Of a stretch of 64,000 nt of DNA, positions 6,283 to 14,087 are shown piece after piece. Positions within the stretch are counted from its first letter, which is position 1. The number at the start of each line of letters is the position of its first letter. Position numbers and translations under genes: made by a program. A model generated the notes under the pieces. The model had not been told where the DNA came from. It ran no database searches and worked only from the letters and a program-made list of their open reading frames with translations. Origin of the DNA: CAYGDP01 sp964348665. Its GTDB lineage: Bacteria; Verrucomicrobiota; Verrucomicrobiia; Palsa-1439; CAYGDP01. The DNA lies in contig CAYGDP010000016.1 of assembly GCA_964348665.1 (NCBI GenBank), positions 1 through 64,000 of the forward strand. Reading direction: 5' to 3'.

Positions 6283-8349
6283 ATGATCTTAACGAGCAAC
6301 GCCGTTGAAGAGACTTTGGCTCGCGCCAAAGAAAAGCTTTTATCCATGCGCGCGGCGCACGGCCACTGGGAAGGCGAGCTTTCCTCCAGCGCTCTCTCGA
6401 CAGCGACGGCAGTCGTGGCGCTCGCGCTCGTGGATCGCGAGCGTCATGCAGGATTGATTCATGGCGGCTTGGATTGGCTCACGAAAAATCAGAATGCCGA
6501 TGGCGGCTGGGGGGATACGACCAAAAGCCTTAGCAACATCAGCACCACCACGCTTGCGTGGGCGGCGTTTGGTGTAGGCCGCGTGACCCCACGCGGCGAA
6601 TCCCGAACCGCCGCGTCAGGTGACGCGGCCTACAATAACAGCGTGCAAAGAGCAGAATCGTGGCTGGCGAAACAAGCGGGCAGCCTAGACCCGAGCGCTC
6701 TTTCTTGTTCGATTGCTGCCCGTTACGGCAAAGATCGCACCTTCTCCGTACCAATTCTGACAACGTGTGCACTGGCGAGAAAAGTGCCGTGGGATATGGT
6801 AAAGCCGTTGCCATTTGAGCTGGCGGCGTGTCCACCGCATTGGTGGAAGTGGTTGCAACTGCCTGTGGTCAGCTACGCGCTCCCGGCGCTGATCGCCGTC
6901 GGCCAAGCGCGGCATCACCATTTGCCAACCCGAAATCCCGTTACCCGCGTGCTTCGTGACTCGACGCGCGAATCCACTCTGCGACTTCTAAAAAAAATCC
7001 AACCTGCCAGCGGAGGGTTTTTGGAAGCGGTGCCGCTCACGAGTTTTGTCACGATGTCGCTGGCTTCGATAGGCTTGCAAGATCATCCCGTTGCGAGGCG
7101 TGGCGTCGAGTTTCTGGCTCGAACGGTTCGCCCGGATGGAAGCTGGCCGATTGACAGCAATCTGGCGACTTGGGTGACGATACTTTCGGTGGAAGCAATG
7201 GAAAGAAATGAAGATGAAAGATGGAAGATGGAAGATTGCGACAGAATTGTTGAATGGCTTCTGACCCAACAACATCGCGAGCTGCATCCTTATACAAACG
7301 CCGCGCCCGGCGGTTGGGCGTGGACGGATTTGAGCGGAGGCGTGCCCGATGCGGATGATACCGCAGGCGCGTTGATCGCCCTACGGGCACTCACCGCGCC
7401 TGCGGAAACTCCAAACACCAAACTCTCCGCCAAACAGCGTGGCGAGACCTCGTCCGCAGAGGACGGGCAAACTCCAAAGAAACTCCAAGCTTCAAACTCC
7501 AGCGCTCCAACGCCTCATCCTTCCATTATTCCATCGGTAGAGCTTGGCGTTCGCTGGCTGCTCGATCTGCAAAACTCCGATGGTGGTATCCCGACTTTTT
7601 GCAAAGGGTGGGGGACATTGCCGTTCGACCGCAGCGGGCCGGATTTGACGGCGCACGCGATTCGCGCGTGGCTGGCCTGGCACGATGAGATGCCCCCACC
7701 GATTCAAGTGCGGATTCAAACGGCAATTGAAAACGCGCTACGTTATCTAGGGCGGACGCAACGTGAAGACGGTGCCTGGCCGGCCTTGTGGTTTGGAAAT
7801 CAGTATGCGGCGAACGAAGAAAATCTGACGTATGGGACAGCTCGGGTGCTGGTTGCGCTTCGCGAATTAGAAGGTGGGAGATTGAAAATGGAAGATGGCA
7901 ACGGCACACAGCAATCCTCAATCCTCGACATTCGATCTTCTGGCGAGAAATGGCTTTTTTCGGCTCAAAACCCCGACGGCGGTTGGGGCGGGGACAAGGG
8001 GGTGCCGTCATCCATCGAGGAAACGGCGCTAGCAGTGGGGGCGCTGGTGTTTGTAGCCGCCCGCGCTGAGGGCGGCCTGCCGCGGTCATCGCCCGCGGCT
8101 ACAGAACAAGGCGTCCGCTGGCTCATCGAGCGCACCGATGGCGGTCGCGTCTTCGAGCCATCGCCAATTGGGTTTTACTTCGCCAAGCTCTGGTATTACG
8201 AAAAACTCTATCCATTGATCTTCACCGTCGGGGCATTGCAGAAATTTCTAACCGCGAATAGACGCGAATTGGTGTGTAATCGTGGTTTGATGATTCAAGA
8301 ACGAAGACGACGAGCCTTGCCCGCCGCGTCGTTTGGCGGGACGATTTAA
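6283..8349 (+). CDS. Squalene-hopene-type class II terpene cyclase
   Basis: The protein is about 688 residues from the ATG at 6283. An upstream in-frame start at 6199 lies in the intergenic repeat and is rejected. The class II acid motif is DADDTAG near residues 356-362. QW-type repeats include QNADGGWGD, VRPDGSWPID, QNSDGGIP, QREDGAWPALWFGN and QNPDGGWGG. It should protonate and cyclise a linear polyprenoid such as squalene at the membrane. The gene carries several in-frame extra segments that look like inserted repeats (6573-6634, about 7200-7240, 7390-7530, 7871-7945, 8052-8103) and an unusual Arg-rich tail. The exact product is unknown. Confidence 0.88.
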   Translation: MILTSNAVEETLARAKEKLLSMRAAHGHWEGELSSSALSTATAVVALALVDRERHAGLIHGGLDWLTKNQNADGGWGDTTKSLSNISTTTLAWAAFGVGRVTPRGESRTAASGDAAYNNSVQRAESWLAKQAGSLDPSALSCSIAARYGKDRTFSVPILTTCALARKVPWDMVKPLPFELAACPPHWWKWLQLPVVSYALPALIAVGQARHHHLPTRNPVTRVLRDSTRESTLRLLKKIQPASGGFLEAVPLTSFVTMSLASIGLQDHPVARRGVEFLARTVRPDGSWPIDSNLATWVTILSVEAMERNEDERWKMEDCDRIVEWLLTQQHRELHPYTNAAPGGWAWTDLSGGVPDADDTAGALIALRALTAPAETPNTKLSAKQRGETSSAEDGQTPKKLQASNSSAPTPHPSIIPSVELGVRWLLDLQNSDGGIPTFCKGWGTLPFDRSGPDLTAHAIRAWLAWHDEMPPPIQVRIQTAIENALRYLGRTQREDGAWPALWFGNQYAANEENLTYGTARVLVALRELEGGRLKMEDGNGTQQSSILDIRSSGEKWLFSAQNPDGGWGGDKGVPSSIEETALAVGALVFVAARAEGGLPRSSPAATEQGVRWLIERTDGGRVFEPSPIGFYFAKLWYYEKLYPLIFTVGALQKFLTANRRELVCNRGLMIQERRRRALPAASFGGTI
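6573..6634 (+). repeat. REP-like palindrome inside the cyclase gene
   Basis: The unit starts tgtaggccgcgtg and ends cacgcggcctaca-like (tgacgcggcctaca). It contains two small hairpins facing each other. It resembles the tgtaggccg...cggcctaca units around the REP transposase at 26941-27833. It is read through in frame as GVGRVTPRGES...GDAAYN. Confidence 0.88.
7195..7245 (+). repeat. Purine-rich GGAAGAT repeat inside the cyclase gene
   Basis: Tandem variations of gatggaagatggaagatt are translated as NEDERWKMEDC. The same words occur in the low-complexity inserts at 5440 and 7871. This is a gap-filling insertion relative to a normal cyclase helix. Confidence 0.7.
7390..7530 (+). repeat. Low-complexity insert with a cgtcc/ggacg hairpin inside the cyclase gene
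   Basis: A segment rich in aaactcc words and containing cgtccgcagaggacg encodes a Ser/Thr/Lys-rich linker (KQRGETSSAEDGQTPKK). It falls between the DADDTAG region and the next QW repeat, where such enzymes normally have no long linker. Confidence 0.6.
7871..7945 (+). repeat. GGAAGAT/AATCCTC composite repeat inside the cyclase gene
   Basis: The order of words (aaggtgggagattgaaaatgg, then aatcctcaatcctc) matches the insert at 5440-5490 in the previous gene. This indicates two insertions of the same element family in adjacent genes. Confidence 0.75.
8052..8103 (+). repeat. Second palindromic unit inside the cyclase gene
   Basis: The unit begins tgtagccgcccgcg and ends cgcccgcggctaca, with an internal gccctcagcgcgggc-type hairpin. 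It is in frame and encodes VAARAEGGLPRSSPAAT. It is related in layout to, but differs in sequence from, the unit at 6573. Confidence 0.75.
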
Positions 8350-8355
8350 CGTTAC

Positions 8356-8417
8356 TCACCCAATTGCGCCCATGCCGAAGAAGACCTGGTTTTTCATGAG
8401 GCGGTAGAGCCAGTGGT
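8356..8417 (-). repeat. Remnant copy of the radical SAM gene 3' end (left repeat of the zeta module)
   Basis: On the minus strand this reads NHWLYRLMKNQVFFGMGAIG followed by a stop, the same as the last 20 residues of the radical SAM gene except N for D at the first residue. It matches 9235-9296 with 41 bases identical in a row. The coding differences within the shared HWLYRL...GAIG stretch are synonymous (CTC/CTT, GCA/GCG, ATT/ATC), and the stop codon differs (TGA/TAG). It lies 6 nt from the cyclase stop. Confidence 0.95.
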
Positions 8418-8438
8418 TTTTGAGGGTTTTGGGATGAA

Positions 8439-8660
8439 TCATGGGCGAGCTTTTGGGGCGCGGTGACGATAGGGCGCGCGGGTTTCGCGGACGGCAGGCG
8501 ACGATGGGACGAAGCGCACGACCTTGCCATCTTGCCAGACTGAGATGGGTTCGCCTGCGCGCCGATGCGTTTCGATCGCTTCGGCGACGGCCTCGCGCAG
8601 CGCGCGCTCTGCCTGTTGAAACAATGACTGCGCCACTTTCTTTTTGCCGTTCGTTTTCAT
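8439..8660 (-). CDS. Companion protein of the zeta toxin (putative antitoxin)
   Basis: This 73-residue protein has a helical N-terminal half and AIETHRRAGEPISVWQDGKVVRFV, a pattern seen in short proteins paired with zeta-like kinases. It overlaps the toxin stop by 4 nt (ATGA), so it is co-translated. The last 20 residues are basic and Pro-rich and may be spacer sequence read through. The antitoxin role is inferred from pairing. Confidence 0.65.
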   Translation of the reverse strand: MKTNGKKKVAQSLFQQAERALREAVAEAIETHRRAGEPISVWQDGKVVRFVPSSPAVRETRAPYRHRAPKARP

Positions 8661-9232
8661 TTTTCTCCTGCGGTCTTGGATAACTTAGCAAATAAATCGG
8701 GATTTGCGACATGAAGTTTCTTGTTTTCTTCCGAGGCGAGGACTTGTGGATCTTGTAATGAGTTGTCGAAGAGTATCCACGAATCCAGTAGGGGGCGATA
8801 ATGCCCCAGGAAATTACGCAGCCCTCTTGAGAATCGGCGGCGGATCACTGATTCTGGTACTGAATGGCCGCCGAGGCGGACGCGGCCTGCGACTCGGGAT
8901 AAAGCAAGCTCGACTTCCGGTAGCCACAGGAAAAAGGGCGTGATGGTGTAGCTGCTCCGCTTCATACGGCGCAGGATAGGCAGGTAGGTTTTGCCCGAGA
9001 GTGTGGTCTCGAAAGCAAAGTCGTGACGTTGTTGGGCGAGTGTATTGATTTGTTGGAGCATCAATCTTCCCGCTCGGAACGCTGCGGCGTCGGGCGCAAA
9101 TGGTGAAAGTCCACTGGCAATTAGGTCAGCATTGACGAATTCTTGGCAGTGAGCGTAGTGCGGCAGAAACCGTTGGGCAAAGGTGGTTTTGCCAGCGCCA
9201 TTTGGGCCAGCGATGATGAATAGGCGTGGCAT
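8657..9232 (-). CDS. Zeta-toxin-family P-loop kinase
   Basis: The protein has 191 residues. It carries a Walker A GPNGAGKTTFA at residues 9-19 right after MPRLFIIA, then FVNADLIASGLSPF with the substrate-binding Asp, and FAFETTLSGKTY as in zeta/AAA_33 kinases. Such enzymes phosphorylate UDP-N-acetylglucosamine or related substrates (family knowledge). It starts 2 nt after the radical SAM stop on the same strand and is followed by its putative antitoxin. The pair is bounded by two copies of the radical SAM 3' end. Confidence 0.85.
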   Translation of the reverse strand: MPRLFIIAGPNGAGKTTFAQRFLPHYAHCQEFVNADLIASGLSPFAPDAAAFRAGRLMLQQINTLAQQRHDFAFETTLSGKTYLPILRRMKRSSYTITPFFLWLPEVELALSRVAGRVRLGGHSVPESVIRRRFSRGLRNFLGHYRPLLDSWILFDNSLQDPQVLASEENKKLHVANPDLFAKLSKTAGEK

Positions 9233-9234
9233 TT

Positions 9235-10428
9235 CTACCCGATCGCGCCCATGCCGAAGAAGACCTGGTTTTTCATGAGGCGGTAAAGCCAGTGGTCTTC
9301 GGGGATTTCTGCCTCCGGGAGATGTTGGCTGTGGCGCGGCGTGATGGAGTTGATTTCGGCAAAGGCATTGCGAGTGCTGAAGTCGCGGACGCCATGTTTG
9401 TGCAGGAAGGCAACAAGCTCCTGCGGGTTCTCAAGAATGACGCAGCCTTTGGTGCGATCTTTGACAAATTTCTGGAAGCCGCGCAGAAATTCGCTTTCGT
9501 TGATCGTCTTATACACGTCGCGGTTGTTGTCGCTGACCAGTTCGCGCGCAAAGGAGAGCGCGGGACAAATCTCGATGCTGCCGCGTGGGCCAATGTGAAA
9601 ACCGAGTCCCATTGCAGCAGGGCAAAACGCTTCGCCGGTTGCCGTCCAATAAGTATCAATGATAAGAATCGGGTGTTTGCGGCGTTGAGCGATCATTCGT
9701 TTGCGCAGTTCGATCATCTGCTCACGTGAAACGCAGTATTCAGGGTGCGAATGTTCGCCCACGGGGCGATAGACATAATACCAGATGTAGAGAGCGCCTT
9801 TCTTGATGAAATGCTGCAAATATTCGTCGCTCAAAACCTCGTCCATGTTTTTGCTGGTAATGGTTGTGGCGAGGCCGAAGAGGATCTTGTTTTTGCGCAG
9901 CTCATCGAGACCACGGTCGGCAATCTCGAAGACGCCGTCGCCGCGGCGTTCGTCGTTGTTCGCGCCCCAACCGTCAATGCTGATGAGCGGCGTAACGTTG
10001 CCAACGTCGCGCAACCGGCGGGCGTTGGTTTCATTGAACGACATGCCGTTGGTGATGACCTGAAAATAGCAGTCGCGGTGACGTTCGAAAATCGGCCAGA
10101 TATCCTTGTATTGGAACGGCTCGCCGCCGAGCAGTGTGTAGTAGTAGGCGTTGTGTTTCTTGCCAGTCTCGATGATCGCGTCAAGGTCGTCGGTGGGCAG
10201 ATGAAACGCCGTACCTTCCTTCTCGACCCAGCAACCTTTGCAGCGCAGATTGCAGGTATTGGTTAGCGCGATGAACATGAACGGGGGATACAACTCGCCG
10301 CGTTTCATGCGTCGTTTGTAGGCATGGATCGCTTTTGCGCCCTTGTAGGCGTAGAGATACGCGCTCTTCCAAAGCAGCCGCGGCGAAATCTCCGTGGCAG
10401 CGCGATAGGCAAGACGTGCAGTGACCAT
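9235..10428 (-). CDS. Radical SAM protein of the terpenoid locus
   Basis: The protein has 397 residues. The cluster motif is CNLRCKGC (C59, C63, C66) after a basic N-terminal region, then YYTLLGGEPF and LISIDGWG as in radical SAM barrels. A second Cys region (EAFCPAAMGLGFHIGP, SIEICPALSF) resembles a SPASM-like end. It is not HpnH by motif (HpnH has a CNLACAGCGKIDYPDP-type signature), so an adenosylhopane role is not claimed. Convergence with the cyclase gene suggests it tailors the terpenoid or an associated lipid. Its last codons are duplicated at 8356. Confidence 0.8.
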   Translation of the reverse strand: MVTARLAYRAATEISPRLLWKSAYLYAYKGAKAIHAYKRRMKRGELYPPFMFIALTNTCNLRCKGCWVEKEGTAFHLPTDDLDAIIETGKKHNAYYYTLLGGEPFQYKDIWPIFERHRDCYFQVITNGMSFNETNARRLRDVGNVTPLISIDGWGANNDERRGDGVFEIADRGLDELRKNKILFGLATTITSKNMDEVLSDEYLQHFIKKGALYIWYYVYRPVGEHSHPEYCVSREQMIELRKRMIAQRRKHPILIIDTYWTATGEAFCPAAMGLGFHIGPRGSIEICPALSFARELVSDNNRDVYKTINESEFLRGFQKFVKDRTKGCVILENPQELVAFLHKHGVRDFSTRNAFAEINSITPRHSQHLPEAEIPEDHWLYRLMKNQVFFGMGAIG

Positions 10429-10551
10429 GATCGTGAGTTCAGATTAACCCGACTGTGATAGCGTCGCAAGAAGGAAAAGCACAGCCACCGGTTCATTGGT
10501 AAACTTGAAACTGGCCGTTCCGTTGCTTGATCACTGGAATGTTTTTCTGAA

Positions 10552-10580
10552 TTGAATGGCGCGTCGCAGGATGATAGCTT
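10552..10580 (+). promoter_or_regulatory. Promoter of lepB, shared in sequence with the lipA promoter
   Basis: TTGAAT at 10552-10557, a 17-nt spacer and TAGCTT at 10575-10580. The 44 bases around it match the lipA upstream region at 37 positions, including the spacer end caggatgatag. An ATG 10 nt after the -10 opens a short leader ORF. Confidence 0.65.
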
Positions 10581-10589
10581 GCGAGTCTT

Positions 10590-10631
10590 ATGTTGAAAAA
10601 GTCGATTCGGAATGGGGTGGGGGAATGGTAA
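10590..10631 (+). CDS. Possible 13-residue leader peptide overlapping the lepB start
   Basis: The ORF reads MLKKSIRNGVGEW. Its ATG is 10 nt after the -10 hexamer, exactly as for lipA, and its stop (TAA 10629-10631) overlaps the lepB ATG (10625). It could couple translation of lepB to a leaderless start. There is no other evidence that it is translated. Confidence 0.35.
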   Translation: MLKKSIRNGVGEW

Positions 10632-11797
10632 GCGATAATCTCACGTGGCGAGAGCGTCGGCGACTGCGTCGGCGGCTGAAAGAGAGCGTATTGACGCTGG
10701 AGGCCAGCCGTGACGTAATTGTCGCGGAAAAGGTGAAGCTCTACGAGAAAACGCTTGGGGAATTGCGCGGCGCGTTGGCGGACCGGTCAAAAACCGGATG
10801 CGAGAAGGCAATCGAGCAATTGGTTAAGCAGGAGGAAAAAATATTCCCGCGTCATCGATACGCGCGATTTCAGGAATTCGTAGACGTAATATTGGTGGCA
10901 GCAATTGTGGCGTTTGGTGGAATCCGGACGTTCTGGGTGATGCCGTTCAAAATTCCCACCGCATCGATGTTTCCTACGTTGTTTGGGATTGAGGTCGAGA
11001 TGCGCGACAGTCCGCTTCCTTGGTGGCCGAAGCGCCTATGGGATGCGGTGATTGAGGGAAGGCAATATTTGGAAGTTGTCGCTAAACGTGACGGGATTTT
11101 TGATCCCTACAGTGTAAAAGAAATCAATCGGCGAGACGTAGGTATTTCCAGGGGCAGACTACGTTTGCTGGAGACTAAATCCGTTTGGTTCGAAGTTGGC
11201 GGCGTGGAATATAATTTGCCGATTACAAGATACGAATTTGAAAAGGTTTCCAGTCAAATGCGGCGCCGACCAGTAAACGCCGGGGATCTGATTTTTCGAG
11301 TAGCGATTGATGCGGGCGATCATCTGTTGGTCGAGCGATTTACCTATAATTTTCGAAAACCACGTCGGGGCGAGATCGTTGTGTTCGATACAAACGACTT
11401 GGATTGTCCCAATCCAGGGCAGTTCTATATCAAACGTCTCAATGGTGTGGGCGGGGACAAGCTGACGGTCGAGCCGCCATTTTTAAAAGTGAACGGTCAA
11501 TTGGCAAATAGTCGGCCAGCGTACCAGCGGATTTTTTCTCGAAAGGATGGTTACGGAGGATTTACATATGGACCGGAGGGTGGGCATCTGGCCGAAAGCG
11601 AGCCGTCATATAACGTCCCGAATCATACGAATTTTATGATGGGCGATAATAGCGGTCACAGTTCTGATAGCCGCTATTGGGGGCCTGTTCCGGATGAGAA
11701 AGTCATTGGGAAAGCGCTGTTGATCTATTGGCCGTTTGTACGGAATGTAAAATTGGACAGCGGGCCGGGTCATAAATGGATGGGAATCGCGAACTAA
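10625..11797 (+). CDS. lepB: Signal peptidase I
   Basis: This membrane-bound protease releases signal peptides. From the ATG at 10625 it has 390 residues. A long charged, coiled N-terminal extension (about 90 residues) precedes the single hydrophobic segment VDVILVAAIVAFGGI. The catalytic Ser lies in IPTASMFPT, and the Lys in FYIKRLNGVGGDKL. The GDNSGHSSDSRYWGPVP box is complete. An upstream in-frame start at 10556 lies before the -10 and is rejected. An extra about 100 residues between the Ser and Lys boxes makes it longer than the E. coli form. Confidence 0.92.
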   Translation: MVSDNLTWRERRRLRRRLKESVLTLEASRDVIVAEKVKLYEKTLGELRGALADRSKTGCEKAIEQLVKQEEKIFPRHRYARFQEFVDVILVAAIVAFGGIRTFWVMPFKIPTASMFPTLFGIEVEMRDSPLPWWPKRLWDAVIEGRQYLEVVAKRDGIFDPYSVKEINRRDVGISRGRLRLLETKSVWFEVGGVEYNLPITRYEFEKVSSQMRRRPVNAGDLIFRVAIDAGDHLLVERFTYNFRKPRRGEIVVFDTNDLDCPNPGQFYIKRLNGVGGDKLTVEPPFLKVNGQLANSRPAYQRIFSRKDGYGGFTYGPEGGHLAESEPSYNVPNHTNFMMGDNSGHSSDSRYWGPVPDEKVIGKALLIYWPFVRNVKLDSGPGHKWMGIAN

Positions 11798-11905
11798 CCA
11801 AGCGATTACACTCCATTATATTATATTCGCACAATGTTTCTTATGTAGTGATATCTAGGTGGGGTAAGCGTCGTAGTGCGAATTGTGGTTGGTTTGGTTT
11901 GGCAG

Positions 11906-14077
11906 TTAAACTTGCCAAACTTTTGATGCGAACTCCGGACCAGGAAGCACAAATTTAATCTGTCCATGTGCCGGATATCGCTCGAGTTCCAATTGATTGT
12001 CGTACAGTTGCAAGACAAAAGCTGCCTCCGAATCCTGTCGAAAGCCTAGGAGATTGAAAGGCAACGCTAATTCGATAATCTCTCCATTGACCGCTCCTTG
12101 ATGAACGCCTTCCGGCTCGAAATGAATCCCGTCATGGCTGCTAACCAACTGAATGAGCGGATCTGAATTTTCATCTGGCCGGGACAATTGCAGCACGACA
12201 TTGCGCGGTTGGAAAAAATGGAATCGAACTGCCAATTTGAGTAAATCAATGGGACCTTGCGCAGGGTCAACGCGCAAAAAAAGATGCTCGGGACTGAACC
12301 CAAAATAAATTGCCCGGATTCTGTGATCATTCCGCGCCATGGTAGCCTGCCCTTCGCCAGTGCTGACCACGAATTTGCCAGCTCCTTGCCATTCGTAAAA
12401 CGACGTTGCCAATCCATCGATGGTTGGCTCGATATAACCAGTTGGAGATTGTGTGACGTGTGCCACATCTGCGCGACAGATTGGTGAATCCAGCACTCCG
12501 GGAGGATTCGATCCCAAGGCGCGGTAGACATTTTGCAAGTGACTGCGAAAGAGACGATCAAGAATCAGGTCTTCTTCGACAGAAAAATCCGGGCCGTACC
12601 ACCAAAACCAATCACTGCCTTCTGCGGCAAACAAGCTTTCTTGCGCAAGTGCAGCTTGTTGATTGGTTGCTTCTCCGCGACTGACTTTGGTTTGCCAAAA
12701 TCGCCGTGCTTGTCCGAGCAACTCCCATGCTCGGTTTTCTTCTCCTTCACCAATCCAAATGTCAAAGTCCGCATTGATCCATGAGCCTGTATGGAGTCGC
12801 GCCAGTTGCCGTTGTGGCGGATTGAATTCGAGATACTCGGAAACCGTTGTGGTGACGATGGTTTTGTTTTCGCTCAATGCCCCGTAGAGTTGCTCTAAAA
12901 ACGACTTCCCGCCGTCCTGGAAATGATTCCACGCGTTTTCTCCATCCAGGATCACATTCACCAGCAAATCATTTTTATCGGCGGCAGCGCGTTGACGAAT
13001 CTGCTCGAGCTTGTTCATAAAACCCTGCGCGGCAACATCCGGGGGATTACGGGAAGCGACAAATCCGATAAAATCCGACAGGTCGCGGTCACGGAACACG
13101 CCGACCGCCCTTCCTTCACCATCCAGGCATTCATACGGTTGATACAAAGTGTTGGGCCAGCGATCCGGCGTACTACGATATAAAATTTCCTGATCCGTTC
13201 CAAACCATTCGATCCCCTGCTCTTCCAGGATGGGAAGCATTTCTGGACAAACGGACCCTTCCGCCGGCCAAATCCCCCTCGGTTTACGGCCAAACACTCT
13301 CTCGTGCTGCGATACGGCGCGCGCGAGTTGCTGTTTCGCATCCTCGGCAAAGGCAAACCGAGGCGGCAACGTGCTCCAGGGCATCGCCCGGCGTGCGTTT
13401 TCGGTATCAATCAACAACGGCAGGATGGGATGATAAAATGGCGTCGTTGTGAGTTCGATTCGTTTCTCTTCCGCAAGTTTCCGATATCGTTGCAACACCG
13501 ATTTCACGACCTCGATCTGGCGTTGCAGCACGATTCTTTTATCGTCTTCAGAATACTTTTCGCCTTTCTTCTTCAGCTCGGAGATTTCGGGATAGGTTTC
13601 GTCGGCTGTAAACCCGAACCAGGCAAGATTTTGCCATACCTGCAAATCGCGCCAATCCTGTGCGTCCCACCCGGCAATGGCTTCATCGGCTTGCGCCGCC
13701 TGAAACGTCGGGCCACGCCGCCACCACAACTCGCTGTAGCGCGGGTAACTCATGATCATCGTATCGAGCGGCGCTGAGAAAAAATGCTCCAACATTTTCA
13801 GCTTCGATTCCCGGTCCAGCGACTCGGCGGGTGTGGCTGCCAATTCCCCCCACTCGTCACGGACCTGTCCGTTGCCCAGTTCTTCGAGTTGCTTCACCAG
13901 GACCGGAGTCAGATTGAACGTGAGGCGCAATTTCGAAAATTTTTCGGCCAAGGCGATCATGTCGAGGTAGCCTTTGGTGGCGTGCAGGCGCACCCAAGGG
14001 AGCATCGCCTTGCCGGATGCGGGGTCGACATAGCACGGCTGATGCATGTGCCAAAGGAAAGCGAGGTGCAAAGCCAT
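11906..14077 (-). CDS. Glycoside hydrolase family 57 protein
   Basis: The enzyme has 723 residues and acts on alpha-glucans. It starts MALHLAFLWHMHQPCY, where HMHQPCY is GH57 motif 1. The nucleophile region is RKPRGIWPAEGSV, and the acid/base region is VILDGENAWNHF. The C-terminal about 250 residues are beta-rich and similar to the extra domain of long GH57 amylases. It lacks a signal peptide, so it likely acts in the cytoplasm on glycogen, fitting with glgA and galT nearby. The next gene on the strand upstream (ABC permease) ends 10 nt before its start. The substrate (amylase, branching or 4-alpha-glucanotransferase) is not resolved. Confidence 0.85.
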   Translation of the reverse strand: MALHLAFLWHMHQPCYVDPASGKAMLPWVRLHATKGYLDMIALAEKFSKLRLTFNLTPVLVKQLEELGNGQVRDEWGELAATPAESLDRESKLKMLEHFFSAPLDTMIMSYPRYSELWWRRGPTFQAAQADEAIAGWDAQDWRDLQVWQNLAWFGFTADETYPEISELKKKGEKYSEDDKRIVLQRQIEVVKSVLQRYRKLAEEKRIELTTTPFYHPILPLLIDTENARRAMPWSTLPPRFAFAEDAKQQLARAVSQHERVFGRKPRGIWPAEGSVCPEMLPILEEQGIEWFGTDQEILYRSTPDRWPNTLYQPYECLDGEGRAVGVFRDRDLSDFIGFVASRNPPDVAAQGFMNKLEQIRQRAAADKNDLLVNVILDGENAWNHFQDGGKSFLEQLYGALSENKTIVTTTVSEYLEFNPPQRQLARLHTGSWINADFDIWIGEGEENRAWELLGQARRFWQTKVSRGEATNQQAALAQESLFAAEGSDWFWWYGPDFSVEEDLILDRLFRSHLQNVYRALGSNPPGVLDSPICRADVAHVTQSPTGYIEPTIDGLATSFYEWQGAGKFVVSTGEGQATMARNDHRIRAIYFGFSPEHLFLRVDPAQGPIDLLKLAVRFHFFQPRNVVLQLSRPDENSDPLIQLVSSHDGIHFEPEGVHQGAVNGEIIELALPFNLLGFRQDSEAAFVLQLYDNQLELERYPAHGQIKFVLPGPEFASKVWQV

Positions 14078-14087
14078 GCGCCGTATT

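Noticed and set aside
8356..8712. 118-residue frame containing the radical SAM remnant as a gene
   Set aside because: Its upstream part overlaps the putative antitoxin in another frame and has no family motif; only the terminal 20 codons are meaningful, as a remnant.
9235..10428. HpnH (adenosylhopane synthase)
   Set aside because: The Cys motif surroundings and the C-terminal Cys region differ from HpnH; only general radical SAM membership is supported.
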